Assembly: GCA_963666805.2 (NCBI GenBank)
Contig: CAXXWR010000006.1
Coordinates: 620,001 to 684,000 of the forward strand
Direction: 5' to 3'
DNA length: 64,000 nucleotides
Origin: Fusibacter sp963666805
Lineage (GTDB): Bacteria > Bacillota > Clostridia > Peptostreptococcales > Acidaminobacteraceae
Shown: positions 42,903 to 52,384 of the stretch, in pieces
Layout of the letters: every line of letters starts with the position of its first letter
How positions within the stretch are numbered: position 1 is the stretch's first letter
Program-made: the position numbers and the translations under genes
Notes under the pieces: generated by a model
Database searches by the model: none
The model's input: only the letters and a program-made list of their open reading frames with translations
What the model was told of the DNA's origin: nothing

Positions 42903-43466
42903 ATGTCAAAAATTAAAATTCAAGAAATGCTAAAGTACAACAAGACCTTTGTTGATGACCAAAAATATAAACGTTTTAGTTCAGTGTCTCAACCTCAAAA
43001 GAAAATAGTAATCTTATCGTGTATGGACACAAGGCTTACCGAACTCTTACCAAGTGCCTTAGATATCCACAATGGGGACGTCAAAATGATTAAAAATGCA
43101 GGTGCGACAGTGATGCATCCTTTTGGTAGTATTGCCAGAAGTGTTTTGGTAGCAGTTTATGAATTCGGTGTAGATCATATTATTGTCATAGGACATTATG
43201 GTTGCGGAATGAGTCAATTGGACGGCAGAGAAATTGTCAATAAGGCCCTTGAAAGAGGGATTAGCCAAGAGGTGATTAAGACGTTAAAAAATGCTGGGAT
43301 AGATGCTAATCAATGGCTCAGTGGGTTTGAATCACCAGAAATAGGTGTTAGAGAAAGTGTTCTGGCCTTAAAGCATCATCCCTTAATGCCTCAAGACGTT
43401 AAAGTGCATGGTTGGATGATGAATCCCGAGACGGGGAGAGTGGATATACTAGAAATAGAGTCCTAA
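42903..43466 (+). CDS. beta-class carbonic anhydrase
   Basis: The 187-residue enzyme interconverts carbon dioxide and bicarbonate. Zinc and active-site residues are visible: SCMDTRL (zinc Cys, Asp-Arg dyad), KNAGATV, and HYGCGM (zinc His and Cys). The length and the motif set match the small beta-class group common in Gram-positive bacteria. ATG 42903 is chosen over GTG 42891 because GGAGGGA directly precedes it. It has its own consensus promoter and terminator. Confidence 0.92.
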   Translation: MSKIKIQEMLKYNKTFVDDQKYKRFSSVSQPQKKIVILSCMDTRLTELLPSALDIHNGDVKMIKNAGATVMHPFGSIARSVLVAVYEFGVDHIIVIGHYGCGMSQLDGREIVNKALERGISQEVIKTLKNAGIDANQWLSGFESPEIGVRESVLALKHHPLMPQDVKVHGWMMNPETGRVDILEIES

Positions 43467-43496
43467 TAGATATTTTTTAGGAAATCAATGGCACGT

Positions 43497-43553
43497 TAAA
43501 AGCCCTCATTTTGAAAGCCAATAATTAAGCTTTCAAAGTGAGGGCTTTTTTTG
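43497..43553 (+). terminator. bidirectional terminator after carbonic anhydrase
   Basis: AAAAGCCCTCA and TTTGAAAGC pair with GCTTTCAAA and TGAGGGCTTTT, followed by a run of T. The convergent nitroreductase gene ends seven bases beyond. Confidence 0.93.
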
Positions 43554-43559
43554 TCACGG

Positions 43560-44456
43560 TTATTGGACAAAGGTTCCAATCCACTTATTGTTTTCAGGGA
43601 CTTCAATATCTTGAGGGGGATGATTCATTTCCCAAGAGCCTCTCAGACCTTTATCGTGCATGGCGATTTCAAAATAGAGCATGGCGATTCCTGCATCGAG
43701 ATTTTCAATAGCAGGTGAGATGCGAAGTGCCTTTTCAATATAGAGCTCAATGTGTCCCTTTGAAATCATAAACTTCCAAGGTTGTCTATTTTCGTAAGAA
43801 GGCGCTAGACGCATATAGAATAAGGGTTCATTGAGTTTATTAGACTCAAGGTATTCAATCGTAGCCGGTTGCCCCCATTTGTCCTTATAAACAATATCTA
43901 AGATTGATTTGCGATCTTTTGCAGGTTCAGTCTTACTGCCTTCCTCTATGTGAGGATAACCGAGTGCATTTAAGGGTGCAATGTTGTTGAATGCCACGCC
44001 TGCAAAGAGTTTTGAGAGTTTAACTTCTTTTTTACCATAACCAATGGCAATCAAAGCAATAATGTCCTTTTCTGAATTGATTTTGAGAACATTCTTCACT
44101 AAAGAAGAATTATGAACTTCTAGCCAACAAGAACCCACTTCTTCAGCGAGTGCTTTTAGGATAAACCATTCACCTAAGTAACCTGCTTGTCTATAAGCTG
44201 TTTCATCTTGTGGAGAAAGGACTGCATAATAGTGAGGCGCCTTAATTAATAAGCCAGAGTAACCTGCATGCCCTTCTAATAATGGTGCAAAATCAAAGCC
44301 ATTATCTATACGTACAAAGTCTACGGGGGTATCTTGAACAAAAGTAGGTGGATTTTCCAAAATGTCATTGAGTGCTTTTAAAGTATCCCCATCTAAAGGT
44401 TTATTTTTATACTCCCTTACTGAGTATCTTTTTTCAGCTAATTTTAGTGATTGCAT
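43560..44456 (-). CDS. nitroreductase-family protein (TM1586 type)
   Basis: The 298-residue protein begins with RYSVREYKNKPLD, the FMN-binding motif of nitroreductases, and has two related halves as in the TM1586 nitroreductase-like family: IKAPHYYAVLSP with LGEWFILKALAEEVGSCWLEV in the first, and MRLAPSYENRQPWKFMIS with IAMLYFEIAMHDKG in the second. It probably binds FMN and reduces an unknown electrophile with NAD(P)H. AGGAGGTGAT precedes the ATG. It is transcribed alone, away from the second peptide operon. Confidence 0.88.
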   Translation of the reverse strand: MQSLKLAEKRYSVREYKNKPLDGDTLKALNDILENPPTFVQDTPVDFVRIDNGFDFAPLLEGHAGYSGLLIKAPHYYAVLSPQDETAYRQAGYLGEWFILKALAEEVGSCWLEVHNSSLVKNVLKINSEKDIIALIAIGYGKKEVKLSKLFAGVAFNNIAPLNALGYPHIEEGSKTEPAKDRKSILDIVYKDKWGQPATIEYLESNKLNEPLFYMRLAPSYENRQPWKFMISKGHIELYIEKALRISPAIENLDAGIAMLYFEIAMHDKGLRGSWEMNHPPQDIEVPENNKWIGTFVQ

Positions 44457-44810
44457 ATCATCACCTCCTAAAGTTTTTTTACCCTAAAGTTTAAATATTA
44501 ATCAATATATAATGATTATTCTAACAACAATTTCAAGGCTCAAAAATCCGAAAAAAGTGATAAAATGTCAATCTTAATAATAACTATTTATACATAAAAA
44601 AGCGCATTTTCACCTAAAATATTGAATAATTAATCAAATAGACATATAAAAAATTATTTATATTGACTATTTATCAATTATTTTATTGACAATTTGTTAG
44701 GGAAAGACTATGATAGATTTATTAAAATTTATTAAAAATTCAAACAATTTATAATGCAAGAGGGGGGTAGGGGTGATTCATCCCTTTCCAGATGTGTTGA
44801 GGAGGAAAAA
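44457..44810 (+). other. AT-rich divergent intergenic region before the second peptide operon
   Basis: These 354 bases contain the sigma-A promoter at 44686-44714 for the rightward operon, the leftward nitroreductase start signals and a roughly 95-base leader with the small hairpin AGGGGTG ATT CATCCCT (44769-44785). TATTGAC occurs twice, at about 44662 and 44684. No gene was seen. Confidence 0.5.
44686..44714 (+). promoter_or_regulatory. sigma-A promoter of the second peptide-transport operon
   Basis: TTGACA (44686-44691), a 17-base spacer and TATGAT (44709-44714), 97 bases before the binding-protein start codon. Unlike the first transporter operon it has no -24/-12 sequence. Confidence 0.82.
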
Positions 44811-46529
44811 ATGAAAAAGAGACTATTAGCGATATTGCTAACGGGTGTAATGGTACTGGGCCTCGTAAGTGGCTGTTCTACCTACACCAATGCAGACGAT
44901 CAACCGGTAGACGATAACGTATCAAATCAATCAGATTCAAACCAATCAGATTCAAACCAATCTGAAGGGGAAAATCAATCTGTAGACACCATTAATGTTG
45001 CGGCAGGCGTTGCATTAACTTTGAATCAGTTTACATCACAAGCTTCAAATGACAGTGATTCACTTTATTTGATTATGTCGGCGTTAGTTCGTTATTACGA
45101 CAATACAATCGAAAATGATGCGGCTGAATCTTATGATATATCTGAAGATGGCAGCACGTATACTTTCCATTTAAGAGAGGGCTTAAAGTATTCTGATGGA
45201 ACGGATGTTACAGCAGAAGATTTTAGAACATCTTTTTTAAAAATGCTGTCACCTGATTCAGGTTCAACAGGTATTTCATACTATACTAATATTTTAGGTG
45301 CAGACGCTTACTCTCGTAATGAAGGGTCAGTAGAAGCGGTAGGGATTGAAGCGCCAGATGCGCAGACCCTAATCTTTAAGTTAGATGGTCCAGATGGCAC
45401 ATTCATTAAAAAATTAGCTCTAAACCCAGTTTATCCAGTACCAGCAACTTACTTAGAAGAAAAAGGTGAAGAATACGGTTCATCACCAGAAACCATTCTT
45501 TGCTCAGGTCCTTATACACTAACAGAATGGACTCTTGATACCAGCATGTCATTTGAAAAAAATGAATCATGGTGGAATGCCGCAAATGAGTTCCCAATGA
45601 AAAAAGTTAACATCATGCAGATTGATTCTGCCAATACGAAAGTAAGTACATTCCAAAGTGGTGGTGTAGATATCATTGGAAGTGTTGATCCTAACTACAT
45701 TCCAACCATTGAAGACTATGTTAAGAAATATCAAGGAAGCACTGAAATGTTCTTATGGATTAAAGAAACAGGAACGTCTGATGAGGCGACCCGTGTTCTA
45801 AGTAACGATCATTTTAGAAAAGCCATTACCCTTGCTCTCGATAGAGAAGCGATTAGTAGTGCTGTAAGTAAGGGATTCGTGGGGACTAACCGAGCAGTCA
45901 GTGCCAACTTCCCAACAGTCAGTGGAGATACCTTTATTAAAGAGTACCCTATTGATGTGGCATCCGTTAAAGGCGACCAAGAACAAGCAAAACAGTATTT
46001 AACAGAAGCCCTTTCAGAATTGGGTTATAGCGATGTATCTGAATTACCAGAAATGACTTATATAGGTTTTGAAAGAGATGATATGAAACTTTTAGGTGAA
46101 GCAATCGTAGATACATGGAAACAAGTTTTAGGAATTACAAGTATCCAATTTGTTCAATATCCTATTCCAACCGCTATTCAAAACTTTTACCAAGGTAATT
46201 ATGATCTCTTTATGATTTCGCTAGGCTGTTCAATGTCACCAGATGATATCATTAAAAACTTTACATCCGATGGCGACTATGCTTTCTTTACAGAAAACTG
46301 GAAAACGGATATTACCTCACTTATAGAAGAGGCACATTCACTTGAATATGAATCCGATGCTTATTATCAAAAGGTTGCTGACGCAGAAGAAGCACTTTTA
46401 AATGAGTATTCATTTGTCCCACTTTATAATCAAACCTTTTACTATGCTCTTGCAAAGGGTGTAGAAGGATATGTAGAACCAAGCGTTGCATTTCAATTCC
46501 AATTTAATCATTTAACGTATACCAAATAA
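44811..46529 (+). CDS. oppA: peptide ABC transporter substrate-binding lipoprotein (SBP family 5, OppA-like)
   Basis: The 573-residue lipoprotein has a signal peptide with lipobox VSGC (lipidated Cys 22) and a linker of tandem SNQSD units (about 35-55) encoded by near-identical 15-base repeats. The mature domain has OppA features: ESYDISEDGSTYTFHLREGLKYSDGTDVTAEDF and FRKAITLALDREAIS. ATG 44811 is chosen because AGGAGGA lies five bases before it and the signal peptide starts there. It is 573 residues against 645 for the first binding protein and clearly a separate lineage, so different peptides are likely bound. Confidence 0.93.
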   Translation: MKKRLLAILLTGVMVLGLVSGCSTYTNADDQPVDDNVSNQSDSNQSDSNQSEGENQSVDTINVAAGVALTLNQFTSQASNDSDSLYLIMSALVRYYDNTIENDAAESYDISEDGSTYTFHLREGLKYSDGTDVTAEDFRTSFLKMLSPDSGSTGISYYTNILGADAYSRNEGSVEAVGIEAPDAQTLIFKLDGPDGTFIKKLALNPVYPVPATYLEEKGEEYGSSPETILCSGPYTLTEWTLDTSMSFEKNESWWNAANEFPMKKVNIMQIDSANTKVSTFQSGGVDIIGSVDPNYIPTIEDYVKKYQGSTEMFLWIKETGTSDEATRVLSNDHFRKAITLALDREAISSAVSKGFVGTNRAVSANFPTVSGDTFIKEYPIDVASVKGDQEQAKQYLTEALSELGYSDVSELPEMTYIGFERDDMKLLGEAIVDTWKQVLGITSIQFVQYPIPTAIQNFYQGNYDLFMISLGCSMSPDDIIKNFTSDGDYAFFTENWKTDITSLIEEAHSLEYESDAYYQKVADAEEALLNEYSFVPLYNQTFYYALAKGVEGYVEPSVAFQFQFNHLTYTK

Positions 46530-46566
46530 CATGAGTGCTTATAAAAGAGAAAAATAGAGAGAACGA

Positions 46567-46610
46567 GTAAAGTGAAGGAGCACAGATACCATTGTGTTCC
46601 TTCCTTTTAC
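46567..46610 (+). other. intercistronic stem-loop after the second binding-protein gene
   Basis: GTAAAGTGAAGGAGCACA pairs with TGTGTTCCTTCCTTTTAC with a few mismatches around an eight-base loop. No T run follows, so mRNA stabilisation or partial attenuation is more likely than full termination. The first peptide operon has a hairpin in the same place. Confidence 0.7.
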
Positions 46611-46654
46611 AAAAATGAAGTATTGAATGGACAGGAATAAAGAGGGGAAAAAAC

Positions 46655-47581
46655 ATGAGAAAGTACATACTCAGAAGATTTATAATTTCTCTTGCGACAA
46701 TATGGGTCATTGCAACGGTTAGTTTCTTTCTCGTGCATGCCCTCCCAGGTGATCCGATTACCGTGAATAGTGGGAAGATATTATCTCAAGAGACCATGGC
46801 AAAATTAACAAGGTATTATGGGTTAGACCGGTCAAAGATTGAACAGTATGGTATTTACATGCGAAATCTGTTACATGGGAACTTAGGATACTCTTATAAG
46901 TATACGGGTCAAACAGTTAATGGTATCATTGCCAAGACGTTTCCTATATCGGCACAATTGGGTTTGCAGGCCTATGTTGTCTCTATTCCCTTGGGTTTTC
47001 TTTTGGGAATAATATCGGCTAAAAGAAGAGGGAAACCCATTGACTATTTCTTAGTTGGGTTTTCAGCACTTGGCGTATCAGTTCCTGTATTTATTATAGC
47101 GGCCTTGCTACAGCTTATTTTTGCTATTCAGCTGGAATGGTTTCCTGTATCTTTTTGGAAAGGTTTTTCTTATACAATCTTGCCGACGTTGACACTCGCT
47201 ATGGGAAGTGTTGCAGGGAGAACCCGCTCTATGAGAACCCTTATGCTTGAAATTAATAATGAAGACTATATTAAAACAGCAAAAGCCAAGGGCCTTTCAA
47301 AAGCGAAAATTGTTTGGAGTCATCAAATTAGAAATGCAGTGATTCCAATGATTCCAATGATGGGGCTAGAGCTCGTTGGGATTTTGATGGGGTCGTTTGT
47401 TGTTGAAAATATTTTTGCTATTCCTGGAATAGGGTCTTATTTCGTAACCAGTATTCAGGCACTTGATTACACAATGATTTTAGGACTTACCGTATTCTTT
47501 GGCATTTTCGTAGTTGTAGCCAATTTTATAGTCGATATCATCTATGGATTGGCAGATCCGCGTATTAGAGTGACCAAGTAG
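46655..47581 (+). CDS. oppB: peptide ABC transporter permease, OppB/DppB type
   Basis: The 308-residue permease has six hydrophobic segments, the OppB-like start MRKYILRRFIISLATIWVIA, the VHALPGDP motif and the ATPase-docking loop DYIKTAKAKGLSKAKIVWSHQIRNA. An AGAGGGG site lies before the ATG. The gap from the binding-protein gene (125 bases) holds a hairpin; the remaining genes are tightly packed. Confidence 0.93.
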   Translation: MRKYILRRFIISLATIWVIATVSFFLVHALPGDPITVNSGKILSQETMAKLTRYYGLDRSKIEQYGIYMRNLLHGNLGYSYKYTGQTVNGIIAKTFPISAQLGLQAYVVSIPLGFLLGIISAKRRGKPIDYFLVGFSALGVSVPVFIIAALLQLIFAIQLEWFPVSFWKGFSYTILPTLTLAMGSVAGRTRSMRTLMLEINNEDYIKTAKAKGLSKAKIVWSHQIRNAVIPMIPMMGLELVGILMGSFVVENIFAIPGIGSYFVTSIQALDYTMILGLTVFFGIFVVVANFIVDIIYGLADPRIRVTK

Positions 47582-47591
47582 GAGGTTCATT

Positions 47592-48509
47592 ATGAGTATC
47601 GTATCAAACAATGATTTTGAAATATTAGTTGATAAACAGCGTCAAAATGAACGCATTGTGAGACCAAGTGAGAGTTATGTCAAAAGTGTTATTCGCAAAA
47701 TGGTCAGTAATAGAATAGCGATAATCTGCATGGTTTATATTGTTCTGGTTGTGATGATGGCGATTTTTGCCCCAATCATGAGCCCGTATGACTATGATAC
47801 AACCAGTGTTTTAGAGGGAAATCAAGCACCGAGTAGTGCGCACTGGTTCGGAACAGACCAAGTAGGAAGAGATTTGTGGACCCGTATATGGATTGGGGCT
47901 CGTGTCTCACTAGCCATTGGTCTATTTGGTTCAATTATTCCTGAAATTACAGGCATTATTATTGGCGGGATAGCAGGTTATTTTGGTGGATGGGTAGATA
48001 TGGTGATTATGAGAATTATAGATGTTGGTATTTGTATTCCATCCCTTGTTTATATCACCATGCTGATGCTCTTTATGGGAAGTGGCCCTGTCACTATTAT
48101 TATTGCACTTGCTATGGTGGGCTGGATGGGTTCAGCTAGAAATGTCAGAGGCAGAGTGATGCAGTTTAAAAACCGCGAATTTGTTTTAGCAACCAAGACA
48201 TTAGGAGGGAGTTCCTCTCGTTTAATTTTCAAAAATATTATGCCCAACATTATGGGACAATTAGTTGTTAATATTACATCGGGCATCCCAGCGGCTATTT
48301 TCATGGAAGCTTATTTAAGTTTTATTGGTATGGGTGTTAAATCACCGATGACATCATGGGGGCAATTGTCTCAAATAGGTGCGACTATGTTTAGAATTTA
48401 TCCGTATCAATTATTCTTTCCCGGTGTCATTATAAGTATAACGATTTTGATCTTTTATATCTTTGGTAACTGTTTAAGAGATGCACTAGATCCGAAGTTA
48501 GGCAATTAG
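47592..48509 (+). CDS. oppC: peptide ABC transporter permease, OppC/DppC type
   Basis: The 305-residue permease has the cytoplasmic N-terminal stretch, a first helix at about 40-62, the HWFGTDQVGRDLWTRIWIGARVSL signature and the coupling region FVLATKTLGGSSSRLIFKNIMPNI. AGGAGG precedes the ATG, ten bases after the OppB-type stop. It forms the channel with that subunit. Confidence 0.93.
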   Translation: MSIVSNNDFEILVDKQRQNERIVRPSESYVKSVIRKMVSNRIAIICMVYIVLVVMMAIFAPIMSPYDYDTTSVLEGNQAPSSAHWFGTDQVGRDLWTRIWIGARVSLAIGLFGSIIPEITGIIIGGIAGYFGGWVDMVIMRIIDVGICIPSLVYITMLMLFMGSGPVTIIIALAMVGWMGSARNVRGRVMQFKNREFVLATKTLGGSSSRLIFKNIMPNIMGQLVVNITSGIPAAIFMEAYLSFIGMGVKSPMTSWGQLSQIGATMFRIYPYQLFFPGVIISITILIFYIFGNCLRDALDPKLGN

Positions 48510-48518
48510 GAGGACAGG

Positions 48519-49562
48519 ATGAGTGAACCATTATTAAAAGTAGACAACTTAAGAGTATCCTTTAAGACCTATGCCGGAGAGGTTCAAGCTGTAAGAGGAG
48601 TCAGTTTTTATCTCAATAAAGGGGAAACTTTAGTGATTGTAGGAGAATCGGGTGGTGGAAAGTCAGTGAGTATGCAAACGGTAATGCGCCTTAATCCATC
48701 ACCGCCCTCGATGATTAAAGGAGGAACGATTCATTATAAAGGGGAGGACCTTTTATCTAAATCAGATAAAGAAATGGAAAACTATAGAGGTAAAGAATTT
48801 TCTATGATTTTTCAAGATTCAATGACCTCTCTTAATCCGACGATGCGCGTAGGTAATCAAATGGTTGAAGGCATACGCAAACATCAAAAGGTAAGCAGAG
48901 AAGAAGCTAAGACGATTGCCATTGAGATGCTTGAAAAAGTAGGATTGCCACAACCGAAGACCATTTATAAAAGATATCCTCACACCCTATCAGGTGGTCA
49001 GAGGCAGCGTGTGATGATTGCCATGGCAGTCTCTTCAAAGCCGTCAATTCTCTTTGCTGATGAGCCGACAACTGCCCTAGACGTCACCATGCAAGCTCAA
49101 ATACTGGACATTATGAATCACCTCAAAGCAGAGACAGGGGCATCTATCTTATTGGTTACCCATAATCTTGGTGTCGTGGCGCAAATGGCAGATAGAATAG
49201 CAGTTATGTATGCTGGACAGATTGTTGAATCAGCAGACAGTCGGGAACTTTTCTTTAATCCCAAACACCCTTATACTTGGGGACTATTAGGGGCAATGCC
49301 CAATTTAGATATTGATAAAAGTGAGCTTTTATATGCGATTCCTGGAACACCTCCCGATCTTTTTCATCCCCCAGAAGGCTGTGCATTTGCAGCAAGATGT
49401 GCCTATTGCATGGCAGCTTGTCTCAAAGAAATGCCCCAACCATATAGTTTGGACAATGGTCACATGACACGGTGTTGGCTGATGGATGAAAGAGCACCTC
49501 AAATCAGTCCGCCAGAAGGGGTTATTCCACTTCCCCTTATTGACCAAGAGGAGGTGTTATAA
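48519..49562 (+). CDS. oppD: peptide ABC transporter ATPase, OppD/DppD type
   Basis: The 347-residue ATPase has Walker A GESGGGKS, FQDSMTSLNPT, signature LSGGQRQR, Walker B ILFADEPTTALD and H-loop THNLG, where Asn replaces the more common Asp. The C-terminal extension keeps the cysteine pattern GCAFAARCAYCMAAC with a later RCWL, the probable iron-sulfur ligands found in many Dpp/Opp ATPases. The final stop overlaps the next start (TAATG). Confidence 0.93.
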   Translation: MSEPLLKVDNLRVSFKTYAGEVQAVRGVSFYLNKGETLVIVGESGGGKSVSMQTVMRLNPSPPSMIKGGTIHYKGEDLLSKSDKEMENYRGKEFSMIFQDSMTSLNPTMRVGNQMVEGIRKHQKVSREEAKTIAIEMLEKVGLPQPKTIYKRYPHTLSGGQRQRVMIAMAVSSKPSILFADEPTTALDVTMQAQILDIMNHLKAETGASILLVTHNLGVVAQMADRIAVMYAGQIVESADSRELFFNPKHPYTWGLLGAMPNLDIDKSELLYAIPGTPPDLFHPPEGCAFAARCAYCMAACLKEMPQPYSLDNGHMTRCWLMDERAPQISPPEGVIPLPLIDQEEVL

Positions 49563-50518
49563 TGAGCGTTTTGTTAGAAGTAAAAGGCCTAAAGAAAGCC
49601 TTTCATTTGGGGAGGAAGCGTCACTTACGGGCAATAGATAATGTCAGCTTTTCTATTGAAAAAGGAAAGACACTTGGACTGGTGGGAGAGTCAGGGTGTG
49701 GTAAAACGACAGTGGGGAGAACTCTCCTTAGAATTTATGAACCAGATGATGGGAAGATTGTATTCGATGGTCAAGACATTTCCTGTATTTCCAAGAAGCA
49801 AGAGAAAGCACTTACTCGAAAAATGCAAATGATCTATCAAGACCCCTATGCTTCACTCAATTCTTTCTATACAGTAGAAGATATTATAGGTGAGGGGTTA
49901 GATATTCATAAGCTCTATAAAAATAAAGCGGAACGTAAAGAAAAGATTATAAACTTGCTTTCGGTTGTGGGAATGGACAGAGACCATATGAACCGCTTTC
50001 CTCATGAATTTTCAGGTGGACAACGACAAAGAATTGGTATTGCAAGAGCTTTAGCGGTTAATCCTGAATTTATCGTTTGTGATGAAGCGATTTCCGCGCT
50101 TGATGTTTCCATTCAAGCCCAAGTGATTAATATGCTAAATGAACTTCAAAAGACAATGGGTCTCACCTATCTCTTTATTGCCCATGATTTATCAATGGTC
50201 AGGTACATTTCTGATGAAATTGCAGTGATGTATATGGGGCGTATTGTTGAATATGGACCAACGGATCAAGTTTACCATCATCCACAGCATCCGTATACAA
50301 AGGGCCTTTTGTCAGCAGTACCTGTGGCAAATCCCGACTATGATAAGATTCATCAAAGGATACTAATGACGGGTGAAGTGACCAGTCCTATCAATCCTGA
50401 ACCCGGTTGTCTCTTTGCAAGTCGATGTCCCCATGCAATGGCGATTTGCCGAGAAGAAGATCCAGAAGAGCGATTTTTAGAAGAAGGACACAAAGTGGCC
50501 TGCCATCTTTTTAAATAG
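49562..50518 (+). CDS. oppF: peptide ABC transporter ATPase, OppF/DppF type
   Basis: The 318-residue ATPase has Walker A GESGCGKT, YQDPYASLNSF, signature FSGGQRQR, Walker B FIVCDEAISALD and H-loop AHDLS. The tail EPGCLFASRCPHAMAIC with KVACHLF retains the cysteine pattern. AGGAGGTG precedes the ATG. It completes the importer and is followed after 15 bases by the lyase-type aminotransferase gene. Confidence 0.93.
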   Translation: MSVLLEVKGLKKAFHLGRKRHLRAIDNVSFSIEKGKTLGLVGESGCGKTTVGRTLLRIYEPDDGKIVFDGQDISCISKKQEKALTRKMQMIYQDPYASLNSFYTVEDIIGEGLDIHKLYKNKAERKEKIINLLSVVGMDRDHMNRFPHEFSGGQRQRIGIARALAVNPEFIVCDEAISALDVSIQAQVINMLNELQKTMGLTYLFIAHDLSMVRYISDEIAVMYMGRIVEYGPTDQVYHHPQHPYTKGLLSAVPVANPDYDKIHQRILMTGEVTSPINPEPGCLFASRCPHAMAICREEDPEERFLEEGHKVACHLFK

Positions 50519-50533
50519 AAAGGAAAGCCAAAT

Positions 50534-51718
50534 ATGCAGTATGATTTTGAAACACGTGTCGATAGACAAAACCTAGCGACAATTAGAGAATTAAAGACAC
50601 CAGAATCAGTTAAAACATTAGGTTTCATCAGCTTATGGGGAGCAGAATTTGAATTTATGATGCCGCCTTTTATAATAAAGGGACTTAAAGACTGGTTGGA
50701 TTCAGGAACGATCGCCTATACGGCTGTTGACGAGAACTATTTGACTTGTGTATCTCAATGGATGAAGTTACAGCGACAGTGGGAGATTGAAACGGATTGG
50801 ATTGTACCGACTTATGGCTTATCGCATTCAGTAGGAACGATTTGTAGGGCATTTACGGAGCCTGGCGATGGGGTTATTGGATTGACGCCGACCTATCTCA
50901 ATACGTTTAATCCAGTCCACCTTAATGATCGTATTCAGGTTAATTGTCCGCTGATATACTATAAAGGCGGTTACAGCATTGATTATGATAAGCTTGAAAG
51001 GTTAATGCAGTCTCCTCGGAATAAGGTTTTGTCTTTTTGCAATCCCCATAATCCCATTGCAAAAGTGTGGGGGCGACAAGATCTTGAAAAAATTGCGCAA
51101 TTGGCAATAGAGAATGATATTATCATCTACAGTGACGAAATATTTGCAGAGACTGTTTATGAAGGGGTTGAAATGTTAACCTTTGATCAGGTATTTCCTC
51201 ATAAAGATTTAAAGTGTATTGTCGGGACGTCATTAGGCAAAACCTATAGTATGACAGGGATAAGTCATGCCAATATGATTATTAAAAATGAACCGTTAAG
51301 ACAAGCCTTTATTAAACAAAGGAACAGAGACCATTTTGGCAGCTTAGATCCATTGGTAAGAGCCGCCTATTTTGCAGGTTGTACCCAAGAGGGGAGTCAG
51401 TGGCTAAAAGCGATGATGGCTCATTGTCATCGTAATTATTTATGGATGGATGCCTATTTTAAAAAAGAAATCCCACAACTTAAAATCATTGAGCCTGAAG
51501 GGTCTTATATCTTATGGATTGATTGTCAGGCGTTGGGATTTGAAACAGATGAGGCCTATGAAGCTTTTTTTGAAAGTGCCCATTGTATTTGGGATGTAGG
51601 GACAACTTATGATGGTGACGTAGGTTTTGTCAGAATGAATTTATCTGTGCCGTTTGAAGATTTAAAAAAAGTAATATACCAGCTAAAAAGCGCGGTAGAT
51701 AGGATGGATTATGACTAA
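50534..51718 (+). CDS. PatB/MalY-type PLP enzyme (C-S lyase or aminotransferase)
   Basis: The 394-residue protein is a fold-type I class I/II aminotransferase of the PatB/MalY branch, which usually acts as cystathionine or cysteine-S-conjugate beta-lyase. Visible motifs are the N-terminal Trp-containing segment before PPFIIKGLKDWLDSGTIAYT, the NPHNPIAKVW substrate-binding motif, YSDEIFAE with the pyridine Asp and the Schiff-base Lys in GTSLGKTYSMTGI (where most relatives have SKTFN). It could release sulfide, pyruvate and ammonia from cysteine-type residues freed by the peptidases. It overlaps the regulator gene by eight bases. Confidence 0.85.
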   Translation: MQYDFETRVDRQNLATIRELKTPESVKTLGFISLWGAEFEFMMPPFIIKGLKDWLDSGTIAYTAVDENYLTCVSQWMKLQRQWEIETDWIVPTYGLSHSVGTICRAFTEPGDGVIGLTPTYLNTFNPVHLNDRIQVNCPLIYYKGGYSIDYDKLERLMQSPRNKVLSFCNPHNPIAKVWGRQDLEKIAQLAIENDIIIYSDEIFAETVYEGVEMLTFDQVFPHKDLKCIVGTSLGKTYSMTGISHANMIIKNEPLRQAFIKQRNRDHFGSLDPLVRAAYFAGCTQEGSQWLKAMMAHCHRNYLWMDAYFKKEIPQLKIIEPEGSYILWIDCQALGFETDEAYEAFFESAHCIWDVGTTYDGDVGFVRMNLSVPFEDLKKVIYQLKSAVDRMDYD

Positions 51719-52346
51719 ACAAGAAGCATTTCAATTTTTAGATACTTTAGCAAAAGGGATTGCCACTATGTTTGGCAGTCATTGTGAAACGATAGTTCAA
51801 GAGCTAGATGATGATGTTTTTTCAATTGTTTCAATTTATAACGGTGAGGTATCGGGACGTCAAGTGAATTCAGAATTGGGGATACTAGGCGGAACACTTA
51901 AGTCAGAGAATATTGATTCTAATCAAGTGAGAAGAGGGGTATTTAATCAAATTGTTAAACATCCTTCTGGAAAAATGATTAAATCATCGAGTTTTTCATT
52001 GATTGGAGAAGATTATTTTTATATCTTAGGCATCAATTATGATGCAACGCCAATGAACCAGATAGGACAGTTTATTGAAGATTTTATAAAAACAGATGGA
52101 GACCTTTTCAGCACCTTAAGTCAAGAGACAGAGTACTCAATGGAAAATATTCTTGAATCTTGTCTTAAAATGACAGGGGTAGAAGGGCGTAAGTTTAAAA
52201 AAAATGAACGTTTAGGACTGATTCGATTATTATCAGAACATCAGTTTTTTCAAATTCAAAAAAGTGTCCCTTATTTATCGGAACAAATAGGGGTTTCTAA
52301 ATACACCATTTATAAAGATTTGAATGCACTGGAAAATGAAAAATAA
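51711..52346 (+). CDS. YheO/DauR-type transcriptional regulator
   Basis: The 211-residue protein has an N-terminal YheO-like PAS domain (about 5-115, with GSHCETIVQEL and LGINYDATPM) and a C-terminal helix-turn-helix of the HTH_22 type (VPYLSEQIGVSKYTIYKDLN). DauR of Pseudomonas, which has this architecture, controls D-arginine use. Its position inside the operon, overlapping the PLP-enzyme gene, makes it the probable local regulator of the peptide cluster, responding perhaps to an amino acid. The operator is not obvious. Confidence 0.88.
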   Translation: MTKQEAFQFLDTLAKGIATMFGSHCETIVQELDDDVFSIVSIYNGEVSGRQVNSELGILGGTLKSENIDSNQVRRGVFNQIVKHPSGKMIKSSSFSLIGEDYFYILGINYDATPMNQIGQFIEDFIKTDGDLFSTLSQETEYSMENILESCLKMTGVEGRKFKKNERLGLIRLLSEHQFFQIQKSVPYLSEQIGVSKYTIYKDLNALENEK

Positions 52347-52384
52347 AAAAATCGCTTTTTTGAATGTCGGTGAGAGGAGGGCTT

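Noticed and set aside
44754..44810. Upstream in-frame ATG at 44754 as the start of the second binding-protein gene
   Set aside because: It would add 19 polar residues before the signal peptide, and the AGGAGGA site serves ATG 44811.
44925..44970. 15-base tandem repeats in the second binding-protein gene
   Set aside because: They encode the SNQSD linker of a lipoprotein, a common low-complexity feature, and do not indicate an independent element.
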